Source: Desulforapulum autotrophicum (GTDB lineage Bacteria; Desulfobacterota; Desulfobacteria; Desulfobacterales; Desulfolunaceae). Taken from it: a stretch of DNA of 64,000 nt. Positions 8,964 to 17,289 of the stretch are shown in pieces. The translations under genes were made by a program, and so were the position numbers. Positions within the stretch are counted from its first letter, which is position 1; each line of letters begins with the position of its first letter. The notes under the pieces were generated by a model, which worked only from the letters and a program-made list of their open reading frames with translations, did no database searches and was not told the DNA's origin. The DNA lies in NCBI GenBank assembly GCA_020723285.1, contig DYJE01000003.1:85924-149923 (forward strand), in the 5' to 3' direction.

Positions 8964-8984
8964 GGAAATGGTGCGCCATGACGA

Positions 8985-10340
8985 TCATTCCGCATGAATT
9001 CCGAATTTCTTCATCCGTTTCCATACGGTGACGCGGCTTACGCCCAACAGGCGGCCCGCTTCGGACTGGTTCCCACCGGTTTTCTTCAATGCTTCGATAA
9101 GGGCTTCCCGTTCTTCCTGAGCCGGGGCGTATCGGGGGCCGGTTTGAATATCGGAAACTTCGGGGCGGGTGAGGGTCAAGGGAAGATGCTCCTTGCCGAT
9201 CAGTTCCCCGCGGCAAAGCACCAGGGCGTACTCGATGACATTTCTGAGTTCGCGGACATTGCCGGGCCAGTGCCAGGACACCAGACAATCCATGGCTTCC
9301 GCCGTGATTCCGGAGACATGATGGCCGTTTTTTGTCGTGGCCTGGGCGATAAGCCGCCGCGCGAGAATGGGGATGTCTTCCTTGCGTGATGTCAAAGGCG
9401 GACAGACAATGGGGAACACGTTGATCCTGAAATAGAAATCCTCCCGGAAGGTTCCGGTAAGGATCATAGCATCCAGGTCCTTGTTGGTGGCTGATACAAT
9501 GCGGACATCCACGGGAATGGGTTTATGATCGCCCACCCGTTCAATTTCCATTTCTTCGAGGACCCTGAGAAGTTTGATCTGGGTCGACAGGGGTATGTCC
9601 CCGATTTCGTCAAGAAAAAGGGTGCCGCCATGGGCCGCTTCGAAACGTCCCACACGGTCCTTCCCGGCCCCTGTGTAAGCCCCCTTGACATGGCCGAACA
9701 ACTCGCTTTCCAGGAGATTTTCATTGAGGGCCGCGCAATTCACCTTGATGAAAGGCTGGTCCTTTCTCGGACTTGATTCGTGGATGGCCCGCGCCGCCAG
9801 TTCTTTGCCCGTACCGCTTTTCCCCCGGATCAGCACCGGAGCCTGAGACCTTGCCACGCTGGCAATGAGGTCGTAAAGCTGGCGCATGGGCTCGCTGGTC
9901 CCGATCATTCCGAAAAATCCTTCGTCCATCATGAGGTTTTTCCGCAAGTACAGGATTTCCTCTTTCTGATGAACGGTTTCGGAGATGTCGGTAAGGGTTT
10001 CAACAACGCCGATGGGGTTGCCTTCGGCGTCGTTCATAGGAACTGCTGATTTGAGAACATGAACCACGCGACCGTCTCGGTTCGTCAGTACACATTCCCT
10101 GTTTCTCGCTTTGCCTGTCTTGAACAGTTCGCACCAGGGCTCACCGTTTTCACCGCCGATAAACCGGCAGCCGGTGCAGTTCAGGATCCGGCAGGTCTGT
10201 CCGACGAGTTCCTCCGCAGAAAATCCGGTCATCCGTTCCATGGCCGGATTCACCGCCGCAATTTTCCCCGAAGTGTCCACCACCACAAGGCCGTCCCTGA
10301 CGTTTTCAACCACAGCCTGCCAGCAGCTTCCGAATTCCAT
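8985..10340 (-). CDS. PAS-domain sigma-54-dependent transcriptional activator
   Basis: This is a 451-residue enhancer-binding protein. The N-terminal PAS domain (~1-125) contains four cysteines, C50, C55, C58 and C70, a spacing that could hold metal or an iron-sulfur cluster. The AAA+ domain (~145-375) has Walker A GKSGTGKE, the sigma-54 contact loop as GAYTGA (tyrosine variant of GAFTGA) and Walker [13 protein letters not shown] Fis-type helix-turn-helix ([24 protein letters not shown]) ends the protein. It is divergent from the cytochrome operon, whose promoter at 10491 is a -24/-12 site. It therefore most likely activates that operon in response to a small molecule or redox state. There is no receiver domain, so sensing is probably direct through PAS. 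Confidence 0.92.
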   Translation of the reverse strand: MEFGSCWQAVVENVRDGLVVVDTSGKIAAVNPAMERMTGFSAEELVGQTCRILNCTGCRFIGGENGEPWCELFKTGKARNRECVLTNRDGRVVHVLKSAVPMNDAEGNPIGVVETLTDISETVHQKEEILYLRKNLMMDEGFFGMIGTSEPMRQLYDLIASVARSQAPVLIRGKSGTGKELAARAIHESSPRKDQPFIKVNCAALNENLLESELFGHVKGAYTGAGKDRVGRFEAAHGGTLFLDEIGDIPLSTQIKLLRVLEEMEIERVGDHKPIPVDVRIVSATNKDLDAMILTGTFREDFYFRINVFPIVCPPLTSRKEDIPILARRLIAQATTKNGHHVSGITAEAMDCLVSWHWPGNVRELRNVIEYALVLCRGELIGKEHLPLTLTRPEVSDIQTGPRYAPAQEEREALIEALKKTGGNQSEAGRLLGVSRVTVWKRMKKFGIHAE

Positions 10341-10365
10341 GATTCACCTGTTAAGTGTTAATGTT

Positions 10366-10405
10366 GTTAATTAACGTTAATATTTACTGCGAATGAAACG
10401 TTAAT
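10366..10405. promoter_or_regulatory. Palindromic upstream activator sites
   Basis: GTTAATTAAC (10366-10375) and TTAACGTTAA (10371-10380) are overlapping perfect palindromes. A further AACGTTAAT lies at 10397-10405. They sit about 85-125 bp before the -24 element, the usual place for enhancer-binding protein sites. They also lie close to the start of the activator gene at 10340, so autoregulation is possible. Binding by the adjacent activator is inference. Confidence 0.6.
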
Positions 10406-10490
10406 ACATCGGCGGCTGTTTTGCAACCCATAATTCATTAACAGCCTGAAAATATGTAATGTTGACGAATAAAGTTTCGCTGTGTCTCCA

Positions 10491-10506
10491 TGGCACATCC
10501 GTTGCA
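10491..10506 (+). promoter_or_regulatory. Sigma-54 (-24/-12) promoter
   Basis: TGGCACATCCGTTGCA matches the consensus TGGCACG-N4-TTGCW, with one difference (A for G at the seventh base) and the exact invariant GG-to-GC spacing. It reads toward the porin gene at 10626 and predicts a start of transcription near 10516. The divergent gene encodes a sigma-54 activator, which strengthens the call. Confidence 0.88.
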
Positions 10507-10625
10507 AGTTGCAGCGGCAACACATGTGTTAATTGCTGTAAAGTAACACTGTTAACATGGAGAAATCCTGCGTATGAAAGCAGGTGTGGATAAAACGTGA
10601 AAAGATTGAACGAGAGGAGAAGGAC

Positions 10626-12287
10626 ATGAAGAAGGGGTATTCCCGAAGCGTAAAAGCTGTTTTAATGGCGGCTGTGACGGCATTCTGCCTGGCGATTCCG
10701 GCAAAATCCGTTCTGGCGGAAGACACGGACGCATTGAAACAGCAGGTTGAAGAACTTAAGAATCAGGTAAACGACATGGGCGATCGGCTGAACAAGGCTG
10801 AACTCCATACCTCCACGGACAAGCTGGCGTTAGGTTTTGAACTGAAAACCACCGCCTGGTCCGTTCATTATGATGATGCCCTTGCCGCACCTTCGGCACT
10901 GGTCAACGGCTTTTTTACCAACTATACCGGTTTGCCCGGAGGCGGGTTCAACGGAGCCACCCTGGCCCAGTTTCAGGGTGCCATGATGAACATGGCCATG
11001 GGCGGGATGATTCCTCCGGCAGATCAGTACGATGCTGACAATGATATCCTCTACACCACCCGGTTCCGCATGAACATGAAATCCAAGGTCAACGACAACC
11101 TGAATTTCATGGGACGTCTTGCCGCTTACAAAGTGTGGGGTGACAGCACCGGCGTCAATTTCAACCACGGCAGCATGAGCGACGTCAGTCTGGACGGCAC
11201 AACCGCCAGCGTTCCACGGGGTGACACCATCCATCTGGAACGGGCCTACATGAACTACAAAAACGACATCGGTTCCGTGCCTTACAATTTCTCTCTGGGC
11301 CGCCGTCCGTCCACCGAAGGTCCGCCCCTGGAATACGCCGCCAACAGCCTTGAAGGCGGTTCACCCTTCGGTGCGGTGATCAACTGGCAGTTTGACGGTG
11401 CATCGTTGTCCTTCGGCCTTGAGGATGCCACGGGCATTCCCGGTGCTGAATTCAAGCTTTGCTACGGCGTGGGATTTGAAAGCGATTACGGCAACAGCGG
11501 GTCCATGGCGTCAAACCCCCAGGTGGATGACGTGCATCTCATGGGCTTTATTTCCGAACTGTTCAACAACGACGTCACCAGCGTGGGCCTGATGTATGCC
11601 TACGCCCCCGATCTTACCGACGGTTTTGCCGGAACCACCGTGATGCCGTTCATCGTGTCCAAAGCGGACATGGATGCCGACGGAACGTCCGAATACTATT
11701 TCACCCCCAACAGCGGCGGATTTATCAGTCGTCTTGAACCTTCGGCCAACATCGGCGACTGGCAGGCGGCATCCCTCCTTTTCCGGTCAAAACTCGAAAA
11801 GATCAACAACGTGGATGTGTTTCTTTCCGGCTCCTACAGCCATACCGATCCGTCACAGATTTCAAAGAACCCGTTTTACGAAATGATGGGCATGGGCCTT
11901 TTAAGTTCAAACGGTGTTCTTGAAAGCCACAGCGGCTACAGTGTTTACACCGGATGCCTCATTCCCATGCCGGGAAAAGGGAAGCTGGGGCTGGAATACA
12001 ACTGGGGTTCCAAATACTGGTTCAATTTCACCGGCGCGGAAGACTCTCTGGCCGGCAGCAAAATGGCGGCCCGTGGACAGGTGTATGAAGCGTATTACCA
12101 TCAGCCCATTGTGGACGATCATTTCTTCCTGACCCTGGGCGGCCGTTACTACGATTACGAATACACCGGCAGCGGCAATCCCCTGGGTGCGCCTGTGAAG
12201 ATTACCGAAGCCATGTCAACCGACGCGCTGTTTCCTGTGACCGACAAAGTCTGGGATATTTATCTTTCGGCCAACATGAAATTTTAA
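10626..12287 (+). CDS. Outer-membrane beta-barrel protein (DUF3373-like porin)
   Basis: This is a 553-residue exported protein. A signal peptide (residues 1-29, ending KSVLA) is followed by a short coiled coil (DALKQQVEELKNQVNDMGDRLNK), typical of deltaproteobacterial porins that trimerise or anchor to peptidoglycan. A long series of amphipathic beta strands follows, ending in an aromatic terminal strand (LSANMKF, final Phe), the usual barrel-assembly signal. It resembles the DUF3373 family often found beside multihaem cytochromes. GAGGAGAAGGA precedes ATG 10626; an ATG upstream at 10584 is less likely. It is the first gene of the sigma-54 operon. It may carry substrate, or act as the barrel of an electron conduit; the latter is inference. 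Confidence 0.8.
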   Translation: MKKGYSRSVKAVLMAAVTAFCLAIPAKSVLAEDTDALKQQVEELKNQVNDMGDRLNKAELHTSTDKLALGFELKTTAWSVHYDDALAAPSALVNGFFTNYTGLPGGGFNGATLAQFQGAMMNMAMGGMIPPADQYDADNDILYTTRFRMNMKSKVNDNLNFMGRLAAYKVWGDSTGVNFNHGSMSDVSLDGTTASVPRGDTIHLERAYMNYKNDIGSVPYNFSLGRRPSTEGPPLEYAANSLEGGSPFGAVINWQFDGASLSFGLEDATGIPGAEFKLCYGVGFESDYGNSGSMASNPQVDDVHLMGFISELFNNDVTSVGLMYAYAPDLTDGFAGTTVMPFIVSKADMDADGTSEYYFTPNSGGFISRLEPSANIGDWQAASLLFRSKLEKINNVDVFLSGSYSHTDPSQISKNPFYEMMGMGLLSSNGVLESHSGYSVYTGCLIPMPGKGKLGLEYNWGSKYWFNFTGAEDSLAGSKMAARGQVYEAYYHQPIVDDHFFLTLGGRYYDYEYTGSGNPLGAPVKITEAMSTDALFPVTDKVWDIYLSANMKF

Positions 12288-12312
12288 CGATAAAAAAGAA
12301 AGGTAGCTTAAA

Positions 12313-12654
12313 ATGAAAAAATCAAGAATCGCCGTAATAATGATCGCCTCTGTCCTCTGTCTCTCCTTTGCCGTCCATGCGGCAGATGAGGGCGACAAAC
12401 GCAAAGGCAAATACGCCTACCGGAATGTTTTCAAAACATGCCATGCCCAGAATCCTTCAGTTTCTGAAAAACCGTCCATCAATCCGGACGCCAAAACCCA
12501 GGCCCAGTGGAAGAAGATCTTCGACACCAAGGATTTCGCCCAGTTCGGCTGCAAGGATGTCTGGGCCAAGCTGTCTGCGGAAGACCTGAACAACATCTGT
12601 TCGTATCTGGTGTCAGGTGCCGCCGATTCCCCCACACCGGCCAAGTGCAAATAG
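12313..12654 (+). CDS. Small periplasmic cytochrome-like protein with a one-cysteine haem motif
   Basis: This is a 113-residue protein with a signal peptide (1-23, ending VHAA). Its N-terminal region, GKYAYRNVFKTCHAQ, is placed like the haem-binding site of small class I cytochromes c. However, the expected CxxCH reads FKTCH, because the first cysteine codon is TTC instead of TGC. Three further cysteines follow (FGCKD, NICSYL and the C-terminal AKCK). It lies between the porin and the octahaem cytochrome, so an electron-carrier role is expected. Either it binds haem through a single thioether, or it has lost haem, or the base is an error. GGTAG upstream gives a weak ribosome site. Confidence 0.75.
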   Translation: MKKSRIAVIMIASVLCLSFAVHAADEGDKRKGKYAYRNVFKTCHAQNPSVSEKPSINPDAKTQAQWKKIFDTKDFAQFGCKDVWAKLSAEDLNNICSYLVSGAADSPTPAKCK

Positions 12655-12678
12655 TCGAGGCGATGATGTGAACGCCCT

Positions 12679-12710
12679 GGAGGATGACCGGAACTTTTGG
12701 GTCATCCTCC
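12679..12710 (+). promoter_or_regulatory. Perfect 11-bp intercistronic hairpin
   Basis: GGAGGATGACC (12679-12689) and GGTCATCCTCC (12700-12710) pair perfectly around a 10-base loop. No T-run follows, so it is not a standard terminator. It lies between the small cytochrome and the octahaem gene and may act in transcript processing or set the ratio of the two products. The second arm lies close to the start codon region of the next gene. Confidence 0.7.
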
Positions 12711-12734
12711 ATGAAACGAGGATGGAACAGACCT

Positions 12735-14321
12735 ATGACGCATGAATTGAAACACATGATGAAACCTTTGATCGCGGCCGCCGCGATTCTTTTTCTTGCC
12801 ATAAGTCCTGCGACGGCTGGCGAAGGAAAGGAGAAAAAGGCTCCGGCGGACTGGATGGTCAAAAACGAGCGGATCAGAGCAGGCCACAGTAATTATCCGA
12901 TCCTTCAAAAGGATTTCAAATCCGGTGACGAAATCACCCGTGCCTGTCTGACCTGCCACACCCACGCCGACAAGGATTTCAAAAAAACCATTCACTGGAC
13001 ATGGCTCACCGAGGGACCGGACAAAAACACACCCGTGGGCAAGTCCGGATATTCCATCAACAACTTCTGCATTTCAACCAACACCATGAACAGCCCAAGC
13101 TGTCTGGCCTGTCATTCGGGATGGAATGGAAAAAAAGGCGAAATCAACTGTCTGGCCTGTCATGGTCAGGTGAATTTCAATTTCACTGAAGCCTTTGATG
13201 ACATTCCCTATTTTACCGAACTGGGAGATGAGGAATCCAAAGCCATGGCCGACGATCTGAAATCAGAAATGAAAACGGCGATTCAGGCTGTGGGCGTTCC
13301 CGAGCGGAAAAATTGCGGCGAGTGTCATTTCAAAGGCGGCGGTGGAAACGGCGTGAAACATGGGGATCTGGACACCTCACTGACCGCAGCACCCCGAAAG
13401 CTCGATGTGCACATGTCTCCCGAAGGTGGAAATTTCACATGCACCCGCTGTCACACCACCAGCATGCACGCGGTGGCGGGTCGCACTTACACCCTTCCTG
13501 CGTCGGCCACACGGAAAAGCCTTCTGGACGATGATCTGGCTTCGAAGATCACCTGCGAATCCTGCCACAGCGCAACGCCCCACAAATCAAACAGCAAACT
13601 GAACGACCACACGGACAAGGTGGCCTGCCAGACCTGCCACATTCCCACTTTCGCGCGGGGCGGGCTCCCCACCAAGGTCTGGTGGGACTGGTCCAAAGCC
13701 GGAAAGCTGGACAAAGACGGAAACAAGATCAAAACCGAAGACTATCTGACCATCAAAGGTGAAATGCGCTGGGCCAAAGAGGTCAAACCCGAATACGCCT
13801 GGTACAATGGCACAGTCCGCACCCTGACCCTGAGGGATGTCATCGATCCAAAAGAAATCGTCAAAGTCAACGAACCTTTGGGAGACATGACAGACAAACA
13901 TTCGCGGATTTTTCCCTTCAAGCTTTTTCGGGGCAAACAGCCCTACGACACGAAATCCAACACCATGCTGGCACCCCTTCTTTCAGGCAGCGAAGGTTAC
14001 TGGGAAACCCTCAACTGGAAAAGCGCCTTTGAAAAAGGCATGGCCCACATGGACATGGCCTTTTCCGGGGAATGGGATTTTGTCGAAACCACCTCCGTGT
14101 TCCCCATCACCCACATGGTGGCCCCGTCGGAAGACGCCCTGACCTGTACAGATTGCCACAGCCATAGAGGCCGAATGGACAAGCTCGCCGGATTCTATAT
14201 GCCGGGAACGGGCCGCACGGGAATGGTGGGTATGATCGGCTGGGTCGTGGTGGTTCTCACTTTGATGGGCGTGGGCTGTCACGGTCTACTCAGGGCCGCA
14301 TCGAAAAGGAGGAATTCATGA
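12735..14321 (+). CDS. Octahaem c-type cytochrome, tetrathionate reductase (OTR) family, membrane anchored
   Basis: This 528-residue multihaem cytochrome has a signal peptide (ending ATAG near residue 29) and eight CxxCH motifs in order: CLTCH, CLACH, CLACH, CGECH, CTRCH, CESCH, CQTCH and CTDCH. The arrangement fits the octahaem OTR-like family, whose Shewanella member reduces tetrathionate, nitrite and hydroxylamine in vitro; the physiological substrate is uncertain. Unlike the soluble Shewanella enzyme, this one ends in a transmembrane helix (MVGMIGWVVVVLTLMGVG) with basic residues after it, so it is tethered to the inner membrane facing the periplasm. The cytochrome b gene overlaps its stop by four bases. 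ATG 12735 is preferred; ATG 12711 and 12756 are possible. Confidence 0.88.
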   Translation: MTHELKHMMKPLIAAAAILFLAISPATAGEGKEKKAPADWMVKNERIRAGHSNYPILQKDFKSGDEITRACLTCHTHADKDFKKTIHWTWLTEGPDKNTPVGKSGYSINNFCISTNTMNSPSCLACHSGWNGKKGEINCLACHGQVNFNFTEAFDDIPYFTELGDEESKAMADDLKSEMKTAIQAVGVPERKNCGECHFKGGGGNGVKHGDLDTSLTAAPRKLDVHMSPEGGNFTCTRCHTTSMHAVAGRTYTLPASATRKSLLDDDLASKITCESCHSATPHKSNSKLNDHTDKVACQTCHIPTFARGGLPTKVWWDWSKAGKLDKDGNKIKTEDYLTIKGEMRWAKEVKPEYAWYNGTVRTLTLRDVIDPKEIVKVNEPLGDMTDKHSRIFPFKLFRGKQPYDTKSNTMLAPLLSGSEGYWETLNWKSAFEKGMAHMDMAFSGEWDFVETTSVFPITHMVAPSEDALTCTDCHSHRGRMDKLAGFYMPGTGRTGMVGMIGWVVVVLTLMGVGCHGLLRAASKRRNS

Positions 14322-14944
14322 AAAAGATGTATCTCTATTCCAGGTACGAACGGTTCTGGCACTGGCTTCAGATGGCGTTCATCTTTGTCCTGATGATCAC
14401 CGGTTTTGAAGTGAACGGAATGTACACCCTTCTGGGCTACAACACCGCTGTCACTGTTCACAGCAGCACCGGTGTGGCCTGGCTCATCGCCTTTTTTGTG
14501 TTCGTGTTCTGGCTTTTCACCACGGGAGAATGGCGTCAGTACGTTCCCACCACACGGAAGATGATCGACGTGGTTCGTTATTATCTTTTCGGGATTTTCA
14601 AAGGGGAAGTCCATCCCGTGCCCAAGCGTGTGGACGCCAAGCACAACCCGCTCCAGAGGCTGAGTTATCTGATGCTTGCGGCGGCATTTCTGCCTCTCCA
14701 GATGGTGACGGGTTTTCTCTACTGGCGATACAACGCCTGGGAAGCCTGGGGAATCAGCGGTGTCCTGTCTCTGGGAGCCGTGGCCACCCTTCACCTGATT
14801 CTGACGTTCGCTATTCTCTCCTTTGTCGTCGTCCACGTTTACATGGTCACCACCGGCCATACCCTCACCGCCCATATCAAAGCCATGATCACCGGCTGGG
14901 AAGACGTGGAGGACGATTTTTCTTCCGATTTCGAGAACCGCTGA
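14318..14944 (+). CDS. Cytochrome b561-type membrane subunit
   Basis: This is a 208-residue integral membrane protein with about four to five hydrophobic helices. Histidines sit where haem b ligands are expected: RFWHWLQM near residue 13, VTVHSSTG near 45, TLHLILT near 155 and VVVHVYM near 170. It belongs to the thiosulfate/formate-type cytochrome b family that oxidises menaquinol and passes electrons to a periplasmic partner. ATGA overlap with the octahaem gene indicates coupled translation. Together they form a plausible menaquinol:octahaem reductase. A strong terminator follows at 14963. Confidence 0.9.
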   Translation: MKKMYLYSRYERFWHWLQMAFIFVLMITGFEVNGMYTLLGYNTAVTVHSSTGVAWLIAFFVFVFWLFTTGEWRQYVPTTRKMIDVVRYYLFGIFKGEVHPVPKRVDAKHNPLQRLSYLMLAAAFLPLQMVTGFLYWRYNAWEAWGISGVLSLGAVATLHLILTFAILSFVVVHVYMVTTGHTLTAHIKAMITGWEDVEDDFSSDFENR

Positions 14945-14962
14945 GAAATAGGCTGATTAAAA

Positions 14963-15003
14963 AAACCGCCGGAACCTGGGGATTTACCAGGTTCCGGCGG
15001 TTT
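14963..15003 (+). terminator. Rho-independent terminator of the cytochrome operon
   Basis: AAACCGCCGGAACCTGG (14963-14979) pairs perfectly over 17 bp with its complement at 14987-15003 around a 7-base loop, 19 bp after the cytochrome b stop. The short T-run after the stem is weak, but the A-run before it would make it work in both directions. Confidence 0.85.
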
Positions 15004-15189
15004 GACTTGTTTATCCAGGATAATTAAAAAATGAGGAAAGGCATGAACCAAGGAATTGTTTCATTTGTCTGAAAAATCTTGTGTTGTCCGCGGATATTGA
15101 TTAAGGATGAATTCATTCTTAAGTCAATGATAACGGATGACTGGCTGATTGGCCAAACGAAAAAAACAATTCCGCGAAGTGAGGCTTCC

Positions 15190-15639
15190 ATGAAAAACTG
15201 GCGTGAACAGATGATCAGAATCTGGGGTGTTTTTGATATCATGACCATCCTGTGGTATATGGGCTGGAGCATATCCAAAAACCAGATGCCTTTTGTCTAC
15301 GACATCAAGCACCAGTTTCTGGACGCCGCTCCACAGATCGGCATGACGACGGCGGTGAGCCTTTCCCTGGTGGTGTTCGCGGCCTTCATGTCTCTCGTCG
15401 CATCCGGGATTCTCCTGATCCGTCTTAAGAAAGCCGGAATTGTCATCGCCATTGTCCAGGCCCCGGTCCGGCTGCTCACCGTGATTCCCCCATCCATATT
15501 CTTTCTGCTGTGGCCCCTGGGTTATATTCTTGATAATCCTGGTGCCTCTGTCGGTTTCAGCCTCACCCTTCTGGTGGAACTCGTGAAACTTTCGTATATG
15601 ATTTCCTGGTGGTTAAGAACTGCCAGAGTCAACCGATAG
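15190..15639 (+). CDS. Small integral membrane protein, unknown function
   Basis: This is a 149-residue protein with about four hydrophobic segments: the GVFDIMTILWYMGW region, SLSLVVFAAFMSLVASGILLI, LTVIPPSIFFLLWPLGYI and the C-terminal region. There are no catalytic or metal-binding motifs. ATG 15190 is chosen because GTGAGG lies five bases upstream; the frame stays open further up, to about 15079. It lies after the cytochrome terminator and converges on the RiPP-like island, six bases from the end of that operon. I do not recognise a family, and a link to either neighbour is unproven. Confidence 0.6.
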   Translation: MKNWREQMIRIWGVFDIMTILWYMGWSISKNQMPFVYDIKHQFLDAAPQIGMTTAVSLSLVVFAAFMSLVASGILLIRLKKAGIVIAIVQAPVRLLTVIPPSIFFLLWPLGYILDNPGASVGFSLTLLVELVKLSYMISWWLRTARVNR

Positions 15640-15645
15640 AACCGT

Positions 15646-17289
15646 TCAAGCCAATAATGATAAGAGCATTTTTTTAGCAAGTGGATTATTGGGGTTAAGC
15701 TCAATGGCTTTATTGCAATAATCCATCGATTGTTCGATCTTCTTTTCCATGAATGCTATTTTGGCGTACCAAGCATAGGCTTCATCCGAATTTGGATCAA
15801 AGGCTATGGCTTTATCAAAAAATTCTTTAGCTTTTTGGGTACCGCCTCCCAATACCTTGGGAGTAAATAAAATGACCCTGCCTGCACTCAAATAAACGTC
15901 GGGATTTTCAGGATCCATTGCCAGTGCTTTGTTCAGCTCACTTTGAGACAACATGAGAAGAGACATTTTTTCTGATATGGGTTTATCTTTTATCTGGAGG
16001 GCATAAGCTTCACCCAGCAGTTGATGCAATTGAGGTTCATTGTAATTCTTTTTTATCAATTGCTTAAGCTGCAATATCAACGCGGCTAAGTCTTCAATAA
16101 AAAGGCCATGACACTTTTCATCAACGAGCCCCTCTTCCAATTCATTTCGTATGGTTTTTATATATTGAAATTTGCTCTTTACGATAAAAAATAATTGGGC
16201 ATAATTGTCATAAACCCCTTTTTGTTTTTCAATTTCCTGTATAAAGCGCAACCATTCTTCCTTTGACACCCCCATTTTTTTAAGCTGTAAAAACCTGTTT
16301 TTTAATTCCTGGTGGTCATTGTCGTTAAACTCTTTATGGTTAGTGTGATCTGGGCTGAAAAAATGCGGTGGGTGACCTGCAGCAAGAACAAACATCTCAT
16401 AGGGATCTACTTCTCTGGGTACGGAAAGTTTATCGTAGATATCTAAAAAAAATTCAAAACCCTTTTGTTTTATAAGCTCATGAACAAAATAAAAGGCGGC
16501 CTTATAATATTCAAGTGATTTCCCAGACATCAGATGCTCATTTGTAAAATGGGCGGCATCGAACATATAGTCTTGGATAAGGTCGTCCAGTATGTGGTCT
16601 TCAAACGGTATGTTTTCATAACCTTTTATATTGAAAGGCCAGGATTCTTCATTTGCAAGTTTGTCTGTGTAAAATAAAGCAAGTCCTTCCAAAGTTAATA
16701 AATGTTCAGAAGGAAACATGGCATGGGTCAATTCGTGAATCAGGTTGCCGTCAGTGCAATTCTGGGGATCAATTTCTATTTTGGGGCTGATGGGTCGAAA
16801 CAGAAACCTTGTACGTGGTACAGGATAGTATGTTTCATTTATTTCGATGGTAATACATTTGGTTTTTCGTTTTGTATCGTCATAAATTTTTTCATAATTT
16901 CTTTCCACTGCATGAGCTACCTGTTCAATGAGCTTATCGTTTTTTTGATCAGAAAAAATGATACAGTGAGGCGTTCTCTTTACTGAAATTGAGCCGGAAA
17001 TCAAACGATCACCGATCTCGATCAGCTCTAAGGCACTCTCATCCCTGTCGTTGACCGATAAAATGTTTTGACAATAAAGACGACCTTTTTGTTTATCTTT
17101 GTTCAAAAACGCCAGCATGGCCGCCATGAGCAGTGCATGTCCGTCATAGGGATTTTCGGGTAACAGCTCTTCATAGAGTTTAAGGGCACGTAAAACGTTA
17201 TTCACACCCCATTCCAGAGTGGCCTCATCGTGTTTTTTTATTGCATCATTATGATCAGAACATGTCGAATAATCCAACGTCTTCACCAT
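15646..17289 (-). CDS. HExxH/TPR protein, candidate leader peptidase of the RiPP cluster
   Basis: This 547-residue protein is the last gene of the AT-rich operon. It has TPR-like helices at the N terminus (~20-95) and clear TPR units at the C terminus (ALAMDPENPDVYLSAG, AIAFDPNSDEAYAWYA, AIELNPNNPLA; ~450-545). Between them is a zinc-protease motif, HELTH at 185-189, with a glutamate at 201 in LEGLALFYTDK, as in MA-clan 'HELxH...EGLA' proteins. There is no signal peptide, so it is cytoplasmic. It overlaps the GNAT-like gene by 35 bases. A role in cutting the leader of the peptide encoded at 23019 would fit the cluster, which has no other protease; this is inference. A scaffold role for the TPR parts is also possible. 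Confidence 0.75.
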   Translation of the reverse strand: MVKTLDYSTCSDHNDAIKKHDEATLEWGVNNVLRALKLYEELLPENPYDGHALLMAAMLAFLNKDKQKGRLYCQNILSVNDRDESALELIEIGDRLISGSISVKRTPHCIIFSDQKNDKLIEQVAHAVERNYEKIYDDTKRKTKCITIEINETYYPVPRTRFLFRPISPKIEIDPQNCTDGNLIHELTHAMFPSEHLLTLEGLALFYTDKLANEESWPFNIKGYENIPFEDHILDDLIQDYMFDAAHFTNEHLMSGKSLEYYKAAFYFVHELIKQKGFEFFLDIYDKLSVPREVDPYEMFVLAAGHPPHFFSPDHTNHKEFNDNDHQELKNRFLQLKKMGVSKEEWLRFIQEIEKQKGVYDNYAQLFFIVKSKFQYIKTIRNELEEGLVDEKCHGLFIEDLAALILQLKQLIKKNYNEPQLHQLLGEAYALQIKDKPISEKMSLLMLSQSELNKALAMDPENPDVYLSAGRVILFTPKVLGGGTQKAKEFFDKAIAFDPNSDEAYAWYAKIAFMEKKIEQSMDYCNKAIELNPNNPLAKKMLLSLLA

